This document shows, one piece after another, positions 26,601 through 33,455 of a stretch of 45,611 nt of DNA. Numbering within the stretch: position 1 is the stretch's first letter; every line of letters starts with the position of its first letter. A model generated the notes under the pieces. That model was not told where the DNA came from and did no database searches. It worked only from the letters and a program-made list of their open reading frames with translations. The stretch lies in the NCBI GenBank assembly GCA_910583775.1, contig CAJTYD010000012.1, positions 1-45,611 of the forward strand. The letters run 5' to 3'. Both the position numbers and the translations under genes were made by a program. Source of the DNA: an uncultured Muribaculaceae bacterium (GTDB lineage Bacteria > Bacteroidota > Bacteroidia > Bacteroidales > Muribaculaceae).

Positions 26601-27261
26601 TTACTTCCTGAACACCGAAAATGATTCGGAACTTAGAGTGATCGGAAACTTGACCGAGAGCTTGAAGCACAGCAAGGTCGCGGTTCAGTTTGTCGGATGC
26701 GCTTCTTCCTTTAAGATAGGAAAGCATCTCATCAATAACGAGAAGAAATCCCTTATCGGGGAATTTAGCCTCATAGTGAGCCATCATGCGCGACAACTGT
26801 GCCGCGTATGGTTCCAGGGGGCATGCATCGGTGATAGAGTATTCAATGCCGACGGAGCGCAGATATTTGTCGATTTGATAACATACAATCGACCAAAGTT
26901 CCTGACTGTTGCCAAGTTCAAAACGAAGCACGTTGTATTTACCTACTATCTTGGCAAGACTCTCACGCGCCTTATCATTGCTCACGAGAGAAAGGTAATC
27001 CGGATTCTCGGCAATAAGAGTAAAGAGCGACATAAGGTGAGATTTACCGGTACCGTAGTTACCGACAATCTGAAGGCCAAATGTGTCTGATGTGGTAGTA
27101 TAATCAAGGTTTGAGCAGATAAATGGAATGATGGTGTCTTCGTATTCTTTTGAGAAAACGAAGGTTCTTACCAGTGATTCTTGATAGGATAAATCATTTA
27201 ATCGGTCGAATTTTACGACCTCTGTTATCGGCTCGAAATGTAGGAGTTCGCTGTATTTCAT
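23608..27261 (-). CDS. BrxC/PglY-like large P-loop ATPase (DUF6079 type)
   Basis: This 1217-residue protein starts like BrxC/PglY: LLHFEPITEVVKF (7-19), then Walker A GNYGTGKS (67-74) and Walker B LLVIDE (173-178). A QVSDHSKFRIIFGVQEVIY segment (206-224) follows, typical of AAA/ORC-like ATPases. The rest is long, helical and coiled-coil-rich, with a small cysteine segment YYCFNCVRRPRG near residue 815. BrxC/PglY is a core BREX protein that, with PglX and PglZ, builds the complex on DNA. The gene starts 11 nt after the brxF-like stop and overlaps the methyltransferase start. Total length agrees with the family (about 1100-1250). Confidence 0.85.
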   Translation of the reverse strand: MKYSELLHFEPITEVVKFDRLNDLSYQESLVRTFVFSKEYEDTIIPFICSNLDYTTTSDTFGLQIVGNYGTGKSHLMSLFTLIAENPDYLSLVSNDKARESLAKIVGKYNVLRFELGNSQELWSIVCYQIDKYLRSVGIEYSITDACPLEPYAAQLSRMMAHYEAKFPDKGFLLVIDEMLSYLKGRSASDKLNRDLAVLQALGQVSDHSKFRIIFGVQEVIYNSPDFQFAGDMLNKVNDRYKQITITKQEVKFVTEQRLLRKTDEQKAWIKNHLSQFTQYFNDLHANFEEYVELFPVHPAFFDNFQLVHVKNGQREILKTLSSKFERLKNEDVPNECPGLISYDSYWIDLTAPKMQTDPDVHRINEIMAIVSQKIDDNFVGVQAKKNLLAHRIANACAVKILQSSLSDTNGVTAEALVDDLCWLDSTCFDREILQDVMDNTANKIVSATVGQFFEKNEFNQEYHLRISGGINYEQKIKDYASQMTPEVKDQFFFNFLVEFLPIETDQYRLGFPIWAHRIDWISHKTMIDGYIFMGNPNERSTTQPQQHFYIYFIPIFTESAKKRGNEEDSVYFVFDNISQEMKDYIALYAGAESLKASADTSQKRFYQDYINRYKNKLKQLFNSEFKENMEVYYRDEKQILSPELLNAPSKEMAVSRITSFLLEDHFNTVRPNYPKFTALRQPLTFGPQGNFDTHIKQAKQKIANPNQTISNGEAILHGLGLLHEGRLSTSNSIYAKKIKDLLASKGPNQVINRSEILECFWEETHSYRSRDYGIEAEFEYLVLATMVALGDIEIEVSGKIINAANIGEIVNCSKEDYYCFNCVRRPRGVDIAAMRELSLGLSGVDLSAQIDDPATISRWLADAKQLADKCAKAIHDVIGGITFQGIELISQSEAISFRSHLDRIKGFADRMNSFNTKAKLKNFPFNADQLREGFANLINLETIKQAQDIVREFSPMISYLQQARQYILDDDFKAEIDNALREFEGITDFKDRSKIEVLKQQFNQLKEHYADWYVAEYKKYHITNLQEQERQLLLNSPKLAVLKMATESNFVAIAPKLAPWLRDIDILQPAETINKSTMMSSPYFDFDPRDFVGKALPDLDNLKTRLDNIYEFADTEYHHILKDSEYLKNIDALNERQRRFVEEFKDEHITERNFPAVMEAINKLIKGITSVTIKKEELLSLFDRLRTPEELIQEFNDLINDKLEGIDHKYARIKLD

Positions 27262-27272
27262 GGGATATGAGT

Positions 27273-27695
27273 TTACTGGAGAATATAAGGATGCAGGTTG
27301 CCTATGGGGAATGTGACATTGGAATTCTTATTGACAAGATGAAACTTCTCGTAGTCAGCCTGTCCGCAGTCTACGAGAATTAGTGTATTGCTCTTTGAAT
27401 ATGAATCAAAAAGCGAATCCAGACTGAGTTTTAGAATTGGTTCAAAAAGAATTCCCCAGTTTGTAATAGCGACATAATCTCCTATGATCTCATCATGCTT
27501 TATTGCATTCCTAATTATCGAATTGAGGGCATCTTCAGCAATCATTGGCAAGTGAGGTGAATCAAGATCATCCTTAATAGTGCATGAGAGTTCATAACCT
27601 ACATCAACTACCTTTAGACATGGGTCAATCTTCGGAGTAAAGATGACTTTATTCCGGGGACAATATTTAAGAAACTGAGCGATTTTTTCTCTCAC
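27273..27695 (-). CDS. BrxF-like protein without visible Walker A motif
   Basis: The 140 residues start with GTG at 27695. The C-terminal half, with AITNWGILFEPILKLSLDSLF (95-115, one stretch), SYSKSNTLILVDCG and YEKFHLV, follows the BrxF pattern of a Walker B-like strand, an ILFDP-type motif and a 'SRNRT' strand. In BrxF a Walker A loop lies near the N-terminus. Here the matching place reads KVIFTPKIDP, with no GxxxxGK[S/T]. The frame stays open for 8 more codons upstream, to a TGA at 27720-27722, without ATG. The 5' end may therefore have been cut by the rearranged DNA next to it. The gene is first in the BREX-like operon. Confidence 0.55.
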   Translation of the reverse strand: MREKIAQFLKYCPRNKVIFTPKIDPCLKVVDVGYELSCTIKDDLDSPHLPMIAEDALNSIIRNAIKHDEIIGDYVAITNWGILFEPILKLSLDSLFDSYSKSNTLILVDCGQADYEKFHLVNKNSNVTFPIGNLHPYILQ

Positions 27696-28260
27696 TATGT
27701 CGCCTATATCACCATAGGCTCACATGGCGAAGCGTAATTATACAAAAAAGCGAGGAGCCACATCGTTACTCTATCCGCTGTTCAAGGCCTTAGGACATGC
27801 CCAACTCACCGGATTGAGCAACGGACTCCACGCTGTATATGCAAATACCCCAAACCCATTCCAAGCTTTACGCTTGAAATGAGCCCGAGTAGGTATATAC
27901 ATACCCGTGACGTCTATCGTTGCTTTGCCCTTTGGTGAGTTTTCAGAGTGTCCTAAGTTCTGAGCAGTCAAGGACAAGCGTCAATACACGCTTTTATATT
28001 ATCACGATTTCCCGCTGACCAAGATTAGTTAAAATAAAAATAATAAACCCAACAGCGCTGAATCATTCACAAAATTACAATTTTTTCCAATATTAAATAA
28101 TTTCTTTAACTAAAATTACCCTTTAATATACATTTTAGCAATCCCTGTCTTCCATTATTTAAGCCATGAGGGTACGAACTCTCGCGAGCGACGAATTATA
28201 TCCGCGATTCTTTTCTCTTCTTCAATAATTCTTGACCAGTTAAATAAAGGGAATTTATCA
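27696..28260. other. Gap upstream of the BREX-like operon; no firm gene
   Basis: Short frames exist on both strands (52 codons from ATG 27724 plus strand; 68 codons ending at 27771 minus strand), but neither resembles a known family. From 28114 the plus frame that becomes the next gene is already open and reads protein-like (FHYLSHEGTNSRERR, then ILDQLNKGNLSVAINL), yet has no ATG, GTG or TTG before 28261. A minus-strand TAATTTTG (28077-28070) could be a promoter, 375 nt from the brxF-like start. The interval looks like rearranged DNA. Confidence 0.5.
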
Positions 28261-28572
28261 GTGGCAATAAATTTATTAGGTAGCCATAGAGAGTTTTATA
28301 CAAAAAATGATCTTTCTGAAATGCAGGATATAATTCAGATTCTGGATAATCTGCCGTCTAAGGGTGCTATTCAATTAGTAAAAGGCGGATTGTTTTCAAA
28401 AAAAGAAGAAGAATTGTACGTCTGTCCTAATGGGCATAAGAATCATAAAGATCAAAAATACTGTGTAAATCCAGAATGTGGACTTAATATAAAGGGATTG
28501 ACAAAAGAACAAGTAACAATGATTAATCGTTTCAAAAGATTTACTGCAGCTCTTTCTACAATTCTAAGCTGA
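28261..28572 (+). CDS. Hypothetical protein with zinc-ribbon-like motif, probably 5'-truncated
   Basis: The 103-residue frame begins at GTG. It has a helical first half (LSEMQDIIQILDNL), a lysine-rich stretch, and a cysteine/histidine cluster YVCPNGHKNHKDQKYCVNPECG (66-87, cited in part) that looks like a CxxxH-C-x4-C zinc knuckle, then a short amphipathic tail. The same frame is open for 49 codons upstream to 28114, with sequence that still looks coding. The true gene was therefore probably longer and lost its start, or starts at a non-standard codon. I do not recognise the family. It converges on the AAA-ATPase gene with a terminator between. Confidence 0.45.
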   Translation: MAINLLGSHREFYTKNDLSEMQDIIQILDNLPSKGAIQLVKGGLFSKKEEELYVCPNGHKNHKDQKYCVNPECGLNIKGLTKEQVTMINRFKRFTAALSTILS

Positions 28573-28602
28573 TTAGTGTTTCTCAAGTTTATTTTACTTT
28601 TT

Positions 28603-28631
28603 ATTGAGTCCACTTCAGAAGTGGACTCAAT
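28603..28631. terminator. Bidirectional-type hairpin between convergent genes
   Basis: ATTGAGTCCACTTC and its exact complement (14-nt arms, 1-nt centre) lie between the plus-strand zinc-motif gene (ends 28572) and the minus-strand ATPase gene (ends 28683). T-rich DNA precedes it and AT-rich DNA follows, so it can serve both. Confidence 0.75.
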
Positions 28632-28682
28632 TATAAATTTTCATAAAAATTTAAATTCGCGCGATTGATTATTGTCCAATCC

Positions 28683-30248
28683 TTATTGTTCTATTATCCA
28701 GTCGGACAAGGTTCTTGATTTTGTTGAGAAATTGACGCCGACCTTTATTATAATCTTTCCGTCAGTCTTGAAGGGAAGAGCATAATCTTTTGAATTGATC
28801 TGGTCTATTGCCTCTTGGGCAGTTTTGTCGAGTTTTATCTCTATTATATAATAATATCTCTTAGTGGATATAAAGAGATCAATCCTTCCGTCTGACGTGC
28901 GGTATTCAGTCGTGACCTCAAGACTGAGCAGTTTCATGAGAATAAGCAGAGCATTGTGAAGATTCTGTTCTTTCTCCATTTGCATTTCGTATGAAACAGA
29001 TGCGAACATTCCCTTTAGATCGTTCATGAACCCCTCTGCATCCCCACAATCAAGTTCGTCGATTAAACGATAGACAAGAAGCATTGAATCCCCTTTGTTC
29101 ACGGAAGCATAGAACGGCAGGAGGTATGAAAGGAATCCCTCTTCTACCTCACGGTTTGGAATGCCAAGTGTATAGATGTCACGTCGGGGATTATAATCCT
29201 TAATTGTCAGGTAGCCGGTCTGGTAAAGGAGAGCGAGAGGGCTGGAATTGTCGAGGTCAAGTCCGACAAGTGCATTTAGGGAACATTTCGTATGAATGAT
29301 ATCTTCTAGATTCACATCAAACCGCTTGAGCTGTTCCACCAGCAGCGTTGCTTGTCCCGAATGCATCCAATAGTTACGGAATTCCTTTTCTTCCATTACA
29401 TTTACAATGGAATAAGGGTTGTAGATGTCTTTCCCGTTTGCAGAAAATCGGTATCCGTCATATCGGGATTTCAGTTCCCTTCGTATGTCTATTTCAGACT
29501 TACCGTATTTTTCAGCGAGCCCATAGATTCCCTCTTTAAAATTATCAATGAGTTCATCCTCAGAGATTCCGCAAATGTCATTATACTGGTCACTGAATGA
29601 TATATCCCTGACATTATTCAGTCCAGAGAATACCGATAAATGGGCAAAACGGCTGACACCGGTAAGGAACACCATTCTGATATATTCCGCACTGCTTTTG
29701 AAGTTTGAATACAAAGATGCTAACTCATCTCGATAATATTCAAACATACGGTTGTTGTGAAGATTGCTGACCAAGGGTTTGTCGTATTCATCAATAAGGA
29801 TGACGACCCTTTCGCCTGTCTTTTTATATGCCGCTTCAATTATTTCCTTGAACCTTACGGAGATATTGTCTGACATCGGAGTGACGTCATATTCTCTCTC
29901 CCATCTCCTTAACAAGCTCTCAACCACCTCTTTCAAATCGGTATCGCGTTGGTATTTCTCTATATTGAGGTCTATATAGAGAACCGGTCTGGGTCTCCAG
30001 TCCCAATCCATTGTGTCGGCATAAAGCCCCTTGAATAGCTCACGTCGACCTTGGAAAAAACATTTTAGTGTCGAGATAAAAAGGCTTTTCCCGAATCGTC
30101 TGGGACGTCCAAGAAAATAATACTGACCTCCGGAGCCGGTAATCTTTTCAATAAAGCGTGTCTTGTCGACATAAAGACAACCTCTTTCGCGCATCACCTC
30201 GAAAGATTGCTCCCCGACGCCATATATAACAGTTTTCTCCATATCCAT
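28683..30248 (-). CDS. AAA-ATPase-like / PD-(D/E)XK nuclease-like protein
   Basis: The 521 residues have the two-part design common in Bacteroidales. An N-terminal AAA-ATPase_like domain starts YGVGEQSFEVMRERG and CLYVDKT, with a modified P-loop GRPRRFGKS (47-55) and Walker B-like VVILIDEYDKPL (148-159). A C-terminal PDDEXK_9-type domain has RTSDGRIDLFIST and YYIIEIKLDKTAQEAIDQI, in which Asp and E-x-K form the nuclease-type core. These genes occur in many copies in gut Bacteroidetes; their role is not settled and defence or mobile-element links are suspected. It has a TATATTTG box at 30269-30262 just before the start. Confidence 0.85.
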   Translation of the reverse strand: MDMEKTVIYGVGEQSFEVMRERGCLYVDKTRFIEKITGSGGQYYFLGRPRRFGKSLFISTLKCFFQGRRELFKGLYADTMDWDWRPRPVLYIDLNIEKYQRDTDLKEVVESLLRRWEREYDVTPMSDNISVRFKEIIEAAYKKTGERVVILIDEYDKPLVSNLHNNRMFEYYRDELASLYSNFKSSAEYIRMVFLTGVSRFAHLSVFSGLNNVRDISFSDQYNDICGISEDELIDNFKEGIYGLAEKYGKSEIDIRRELKSRYDGYRFSANGKDIYNPYSIVNVMEEKEFRNYWMHSGQATLLVEQLKRFDVNLEDIIHTKCSLNALVGLDLDNSSPLALLYQTGYLTIKDYNPRRDIYTLGIPNREVEEGFLSYLLPFYASVNKGDSMLLVYRLIDELDCGDAEGFMNDLKGMFASVSYEMQMEKEQNLHNALLILMKLLSLEVTTEYRTSDGRIDLFISTKRYYYIIEIKLDKTAQEAIDQINSKDYALPFKTDGKIIIKVGVNFSTKSRTLSDWIIEQ

Positions 30249-30261
30249 ACAATTTTATCTA

Positions 30262-30269
30262 CAAATATA
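30262..30269 (-). promoter_or_regulatory. -7 promoter element of the AAA-ATPase gene
   Basis: Minus-strand TATATTTG fits TAnnTTTG and lies 13 nt upstream of the ATG at 30248. No clear -33 TTTG is seen at the right distance. Confidence 0.5.
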
Positions 30270-30404
30270 CAACAACCGCCTCAACATTCCAACCTCCCGA
30301 CACGCTTTTTAACCGAATCTAAAATGAGGTGTGCAAAATACGTTTTTCATATAGTCAAAAGAAATGCATTATCTTAGGAACAGCTTAAATCTCCCGGATA
30401 AAAA

Positions 30405-30436
30405 ATCAGGCGGTTAACCGGAGTTAATCGCCTGAT
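30405..30436 (-). terminator. Rho-independent terminator of tRNA-Gly
   Basis: On the minus strand ATCAGGCG-A-TTAA pairs with TTAA-C-CGCCTGAT around a 6-nt loop and is followed directly by six T. It lies 10 nt past the tRNA 3' end. Confidence 0.85.
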
Positions 30437-30446
30437 CATCAAAAGG

Positions 30447-30519
30447 AGCGGTAAACGGGACTCGAACCCGCGGCCCTCAGCTTGGGAAGCTGATGCTCTA
30501 CCAACTGAGCTACTACCGC
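30447..30519 (-). tRNA. tRNA-Gly (anticodon CCC)
   Basis: The 73-nt minus-strand sequence folds as a cloverleaf. The acceptor is GCGGTAG/TTACCGC, the D-arm contains AGCTCAGTTGGTAGAGC, the anticodon arm TCAGC-TTCCCAA-GCTGA gives anticodon CCC, and the T-arm contains GGTTCGAGTCC. The CCA end is not encoded. It reads GGG codons. Its 3' end faces the accessory strip, a usual arrangement for integrated islands, but no repeat of its 3' end was found near 18.5 kb. Confidence 0.95.
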
Positions 30520-30531
30520 GTATTTACACTG

Positions 30532-30562
30532 CAAATTTAATGCTTTTGCTTGATTATGCAAA
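30532..30562 (-). promoter_or_regulatory. Promoter of tRNA-Gly
   Basis: Minus-strand TAAATTTG (30539-30532) with TTTG (30562-30559) 19 nt upstream matches the Bacteroidales -7/-33 pair. The tRNA starts 12 nt downstream. Confidence 0.75.
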
Positions 30563-30576
30563 AGTTTTCCACGTTT

Positions 30577-30593
30577 AAATTTAAACAGTTTCT
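30577..30593 (-). repeat. Solo copy of the IS5-type terminal inverted repeat
   Basis: The minus strand reads AGAAACTGTTTAAATTT, identical over 17 nt to the left end of the IS remnant at 3697-3713. It lies 5 nt past the neuC stop, next to a 14-nt palindrome GTTTAAATTTAAAC (30573-30586). No transposase DNA is attached, so it is a leftover end or a very short MITE piece. Confidence 0.6.
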
Positions 30594-30598
30594 AAAAC

Positions 30599-31783
30599 TT
30601 ATTCATCAATGGAGTGGAATTTTTTGGCGTAGTGGCGTGGAAGAGGAGTGGACTTTATCTTTTCGTAGATGAGGTCGACGGAGCCGGGGCGATGGTAAGG
30701 GTTCTCCCCTTTTTCCTTTACGAATGCACGAAATTCCGAACCCAGGACTTTTCGAAGTCCCTGCCGGATCTCGGATTCCTCTGCCGGACAGTCGATCACG
30801 GTGTTTCCTCGCGCCCTCCCCTTCTGGCGGTCGCCGATATTTAGCGTCGGCACGCCGAAAGATGGCGCCTCCAGCAGTCCGCTTGAGGAATTCCCCACCA
30901 CAGCCGCACAGTGGGCGAGCGAGGAATAATATCTTTTTCTGCCAAGCGAGGTCACGGCAAGCGTCCTGCCGACATTGGCGTCACACCAGTCGCGAATCAT
31001 CCTCGCCACTTCCCTCCCCTCGGCATCAGAGTTAGGCAATGTGAAGATAACCTTAACCTTATTGAATTCCGACTCCTTAAGAACCTCAGTCTCCAAAGCA
31101 TTCAGAAGCGCCGACACCTGCTTTCGCGCCTCGCCCGGCTGACGGGTGACAGGATGGAAGGTAACCGTCACATAATCATCGGCCAGTCTTACGCCTAAGC
31201 TGTCCTCGAGTTCCTCCCGCGACATCGCCTCGAACGATGCGATCTCGTCGGCCGCGATACTCCCGGCATTGACAACCATTTCAGGCTCTTCGCCCATCTG
31301 AAGGATATTTTCACGATATTCCTCAGTCGAGGCGAAATGCAGAGAGGATAGCTTCGTTATGGCATGACGGATAGAATCGTCGACAGCTCCTTCAGTAACC
31401 TCCCCGCCATGCAGGTGAGCCACCGGTATGCCGAAAATCAGTGCCGACGAAGCAACGGCGAGCATCTCGTAACGGTCGCCGAGAATCACCACAAGATCCG
31501 GCTGCAGTTCGGCGAACGCGTCGGCGAAGCCTATCGAGGCGAGTCCCATCGATTTGACCGTTCCTACCGGCGTATCGCTCGAAAGCATCATCTCCACGCG
31601 CTTATCTACGTTAAATCCGTCCGCCTCGATCTCATTGACAGTCATGCCGAACTCAGGCGAAAGATGCATATTCGTGACGATTACCTGAAGCTCTACTTCC
31701 GGATCATCCCTAAAGCGACGCATAAGTCCGCTCAAGATGCCATATTCGGCACGTGTTCCCGTTACAAAACAAATCTTCCTCAT
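30599..31783 (-). CDS. neuC: UDP-GlcNAc 2-epimerase (hydrolysing), NeuC type
   Basis: NeuC converts UDP-GlcNAc to ManNAc and UDP, the first step to N-acetylneuraminic acid (LegG acts likewise for legionaminic acid). The 394 residues start KICFVTGTRAEYGIL, the NeuC/LegG signature, and contain LGDRYEML (99-106), AHLHGGEVTEGAVDDSIRHAI (one family stretch; His and Gly contact UDP), VTFHPVTRQ (210-218) and GNSSSGLLEAP (297-307). These point to the hydrolysing rather than the reversible WecB enzyme. It is the last gene of the secA-GYF-neuDBC group; its start is 2 nt after the neuB stop. Confidence 0.92.
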   Translation of the reverse strand: MRKICFVTGTRAEYGILSGLMRRFRDDPEVELQVIVTNMHLSPEFGMTVNEIEADGFNVDKRVEMMLSSDTPVGTVKSMGLASIGFADAFAELQPDLVVILGDRYEMLAVASSALIFGIPVAHLHGGEVTEGAVDDSIRHAITKLSSLHFASTEEYRENILQMGEEPEMVVNAGSIAADEIASFEAMSREELEDSLGVRLADDYVTVTFHPVTRQPGEARKQVSALLNALETEVLKESEFNKVKVIFTLPNSDAEGREVARMIRDWCDANVGRTLAVTSLGRKRYYSSLAHCAAVVGNSSSGLLEAPSFGVPTLNIGDRQKGRARGNTVIDCPAEESEIRQGLRKVLGSEFRAFVKEKGENPYHRPGSVDLIYEKIKSTPLPRHYAKKFHSIDE

Positions 31784-31785
31784 AT

Positions 31786-32799
31786 TTAAAAATCTATCTC
31801 GATCAGCTCGTCCTCCTTGAAATCGCGGATTGCCTTTTTTCCTATTATCTCCTCCCAGCGCATGGGAGATATCCCGCTTCCGGGACGCTTCACCGCAAGA
31901 TTCTTCTCCGTGAACGTCTCTCCCTTTGCTATCGGCCGGGCGGCTACTATGCTTTTTCTCGCCACCGCCATATTTCCGGCTTCCGATTTCGAGACACGCT
32001 TCTCGCCGCTCCCCAACGCTTTCTCTATGTTTCTGACCGCTGTAACCATTTCCTTCAGTTCCGAAGGAGAGAGAGAAGCCTTGTGATCCGGTCCCTCCAT
32101 ATTGCGGTCGAGTGTGAAATGCTTCTCTATCGCGACAGCACCACGCGCAACCGCCGCCACCGGCACCTCGATGCCCTGCGTATGATCGGAATAGCCCACC
32201 GGCAATCCGAATTTCGTCCGCATCGTGTCAATGGCACGAAGGTTCACATCCTCCATAGGCGTGGGATACTGTGTGTTGCAATGCATCAGGATTACCTTGT
32301 CGAGATCCTGTCCGTTGCGGGCAAGTGCGTCGAGAGCATTCCTGATATCCTCTTCCGTCGACATTCCAGTCGACATGATCACCTGCTCGTTAAAGCCCGC
32401 TATCTTCCTAAGATACGGGTAATTGGTGATTTCTCCGGAAGGAATCTTCCATAGGCCAAGCCCCAAGGAATGAAGAAAATCGACGCTCTCGAGATCAAAG
32501 GCCGTCGACCAGAAACGGATTCCTATCCGCCGGCAATGCTCAATCAACGTCTCATGATCCGACGGCGAAAGCTCCAGCTTCCGGAGCATCTCATACTGGG
32601 AGGAGCCCTCTCCCGTGGTCTCTTTCTGATAATCAGCCTTGGAGGCATCTTTGGTAACGATATTGGCGGCCTTGAACGTCTGGAACTTCACCACATCCGC
32701 TCCGGCCTCCGCCGCTGCATCGGCGAGACGCATGGCGAGTTCGAGCGATCCGTTATGGTTCACTCCCGCCTCCGCTATGATAAAAACCTTATCCATCAT
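31786..32799 (-). CDS. neuB: Nonulosonic acid synthase NeuB (N-acetylneuraminate synthase family)
   Basis: NeuB condenses ManNAc (or a related sugar) with phosphoenolpyruvate to give a nine-carbon sialic-type acid. I start it at MMDKVFIIAEAGVNHNG (32799): this is the normal NeuB N-terminus and gives a 4-nt ATGA overlap with neuD. A longer frame from 32889 only adds residues encoded inside neuD. The 337 residues have the TIM-barrel motifs DVVKFQTF, KIPSGEITN, STGM, HCNTQYPT, GYSDHT and EKHFT, and a C-terminal SAF (antifreeze-like) domain with RSIVA-type ARKSIVAARPI and KRPGSGISP. Neu5Ac versus legionaminic acid cannot be settled by eye. Confidence 0.92.
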   Translation of the reverse strand: MMDKVFIIAEAGVNHNGSLELAMRLADAAAEAGADVVKFQTFKAANIVTKDASKADYQKETTGEGSSQYEMLRKLELSPSDHETLIEHCRRIGIRFWSTAFDLESVDFLHSLGLGLWKIPSGEITNYPYLRKIAGFNEQVIMSTGMSTEEDIRNALDALARNGQDLDKVILMHCNTQYPTPMEDVNLRAIDTMRTKFGLPVGYSDHTQGIEVPVAAVARGAVAIEKHFTLDRNMEGPDHKASLSPSELKEMVTAVRNIEKALGSGEKRVSKSEAGNMAVARKSIVAARPIAKGETFTEKNLAVKRPGSGISPMRWEEIIGKKAIRDFKEDELIEIDF

Positions 32800-33455
32800 G
32801 ATTTTACCCCTCTTTTTGCCGGCACTCCATAATATGTACCGCTCTCCTCGATATCGCGGATCACAAGAGAGCCGGATCCGATGATGCATCCGGGAGCGAT
32901 CTTCACGCCGTTATTCACGACTGTTCCGCTTCCAACAAACGTTTCCGCGCCTATCCTGCAGTCGCCGTTCACGATGCTGCCTGTAGAGAGATGGCAGTAA
33001 TCGCCGATCACCGCGTCATGTTCCACACAGGCCTGAGTGTTCACGATGCAACCTTTCCCTATCCGCACTCCGGCGTTAACCGAAGCATGATGAAGAACCA
33101 CCGTTCCCTCACCGAGAGAGGCATGACGCGAAACGGAAGCGGTCGAGGCAACTACGGTAGCTAACTTTCCTCCGCAGGCTTCAATAAGGTCATGGAGCCG
33201 TCTGCGTGGTGCCGGGTTCTTTATAAAACCCAATGTGACTACAAAATCGCATTCGGAAGCGAACTTAGGAATATCGTGGTCTGAACCCACAACCTCATAT
33301 CCAAGAACGCGGCTTCCCACATACTCCGGCATATCGATAATGCCGTAAACCGTGCGGCCCGCGCTTTCGGCAGCCTCGATCACCGACTTGCAGTGACCTC
33401 CGCCTCCCACAAGGATAAGCGGACGCGACGAAATTCCGTCATCACACATAGGCAT
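32796..33455 (-). CDS. neuD: NeuD-family sugar acetyltransferase (left-handed beta-helix)
   Basis: The 219 residues have a Rossmann-like N-terminal domain, beginning PLILVGGGGHCKSVIEAA (12-29), and a hexapeptide-repeat C-terminal domain (about 105-215: LGEGTVV, IGKGCIV, IGDYCHL, IGAETFV, IAPGCII). The end YYGVPAK is the family closing motif. NeuD proteins O-acetylate sialic acids or N-acetylate bacillosamine-type sugars (PglD). Beside neuB and neuC the sialic-type role is the better guess. The start at 33455 overlaps the GYF_2 gene by 14 nt; a second ATG at 33449 is equally possible. Confidence 0.85.
   Translation of the reverse strand: MPMCDDGISSRPLILVGGGGHCKSVIEAAESAGRTVYGIIDMPEYVGSRVLGYEVVGSDHDIPKFASECDFVVTLGFIKNPAPRRRLHDLIEACGGKLATVVASTASVSRHASLGEGTVVLHHASVNAGVRIGKGCIVNTQACVEHDAVIGDYCHLSTGSIVNGDCRIGAETFVGSGTVVNNGVKIAPGCIIGSGSLVIRDIEESGTYYGVPAKRGVKS

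Noticed and set aside
27724..27882. 52-codon plus-strand frame near the brxF-like start
   Set aside because: No recognisable motif or homologue, no promoter; sits in rearranged DNA. Kept only as a note.
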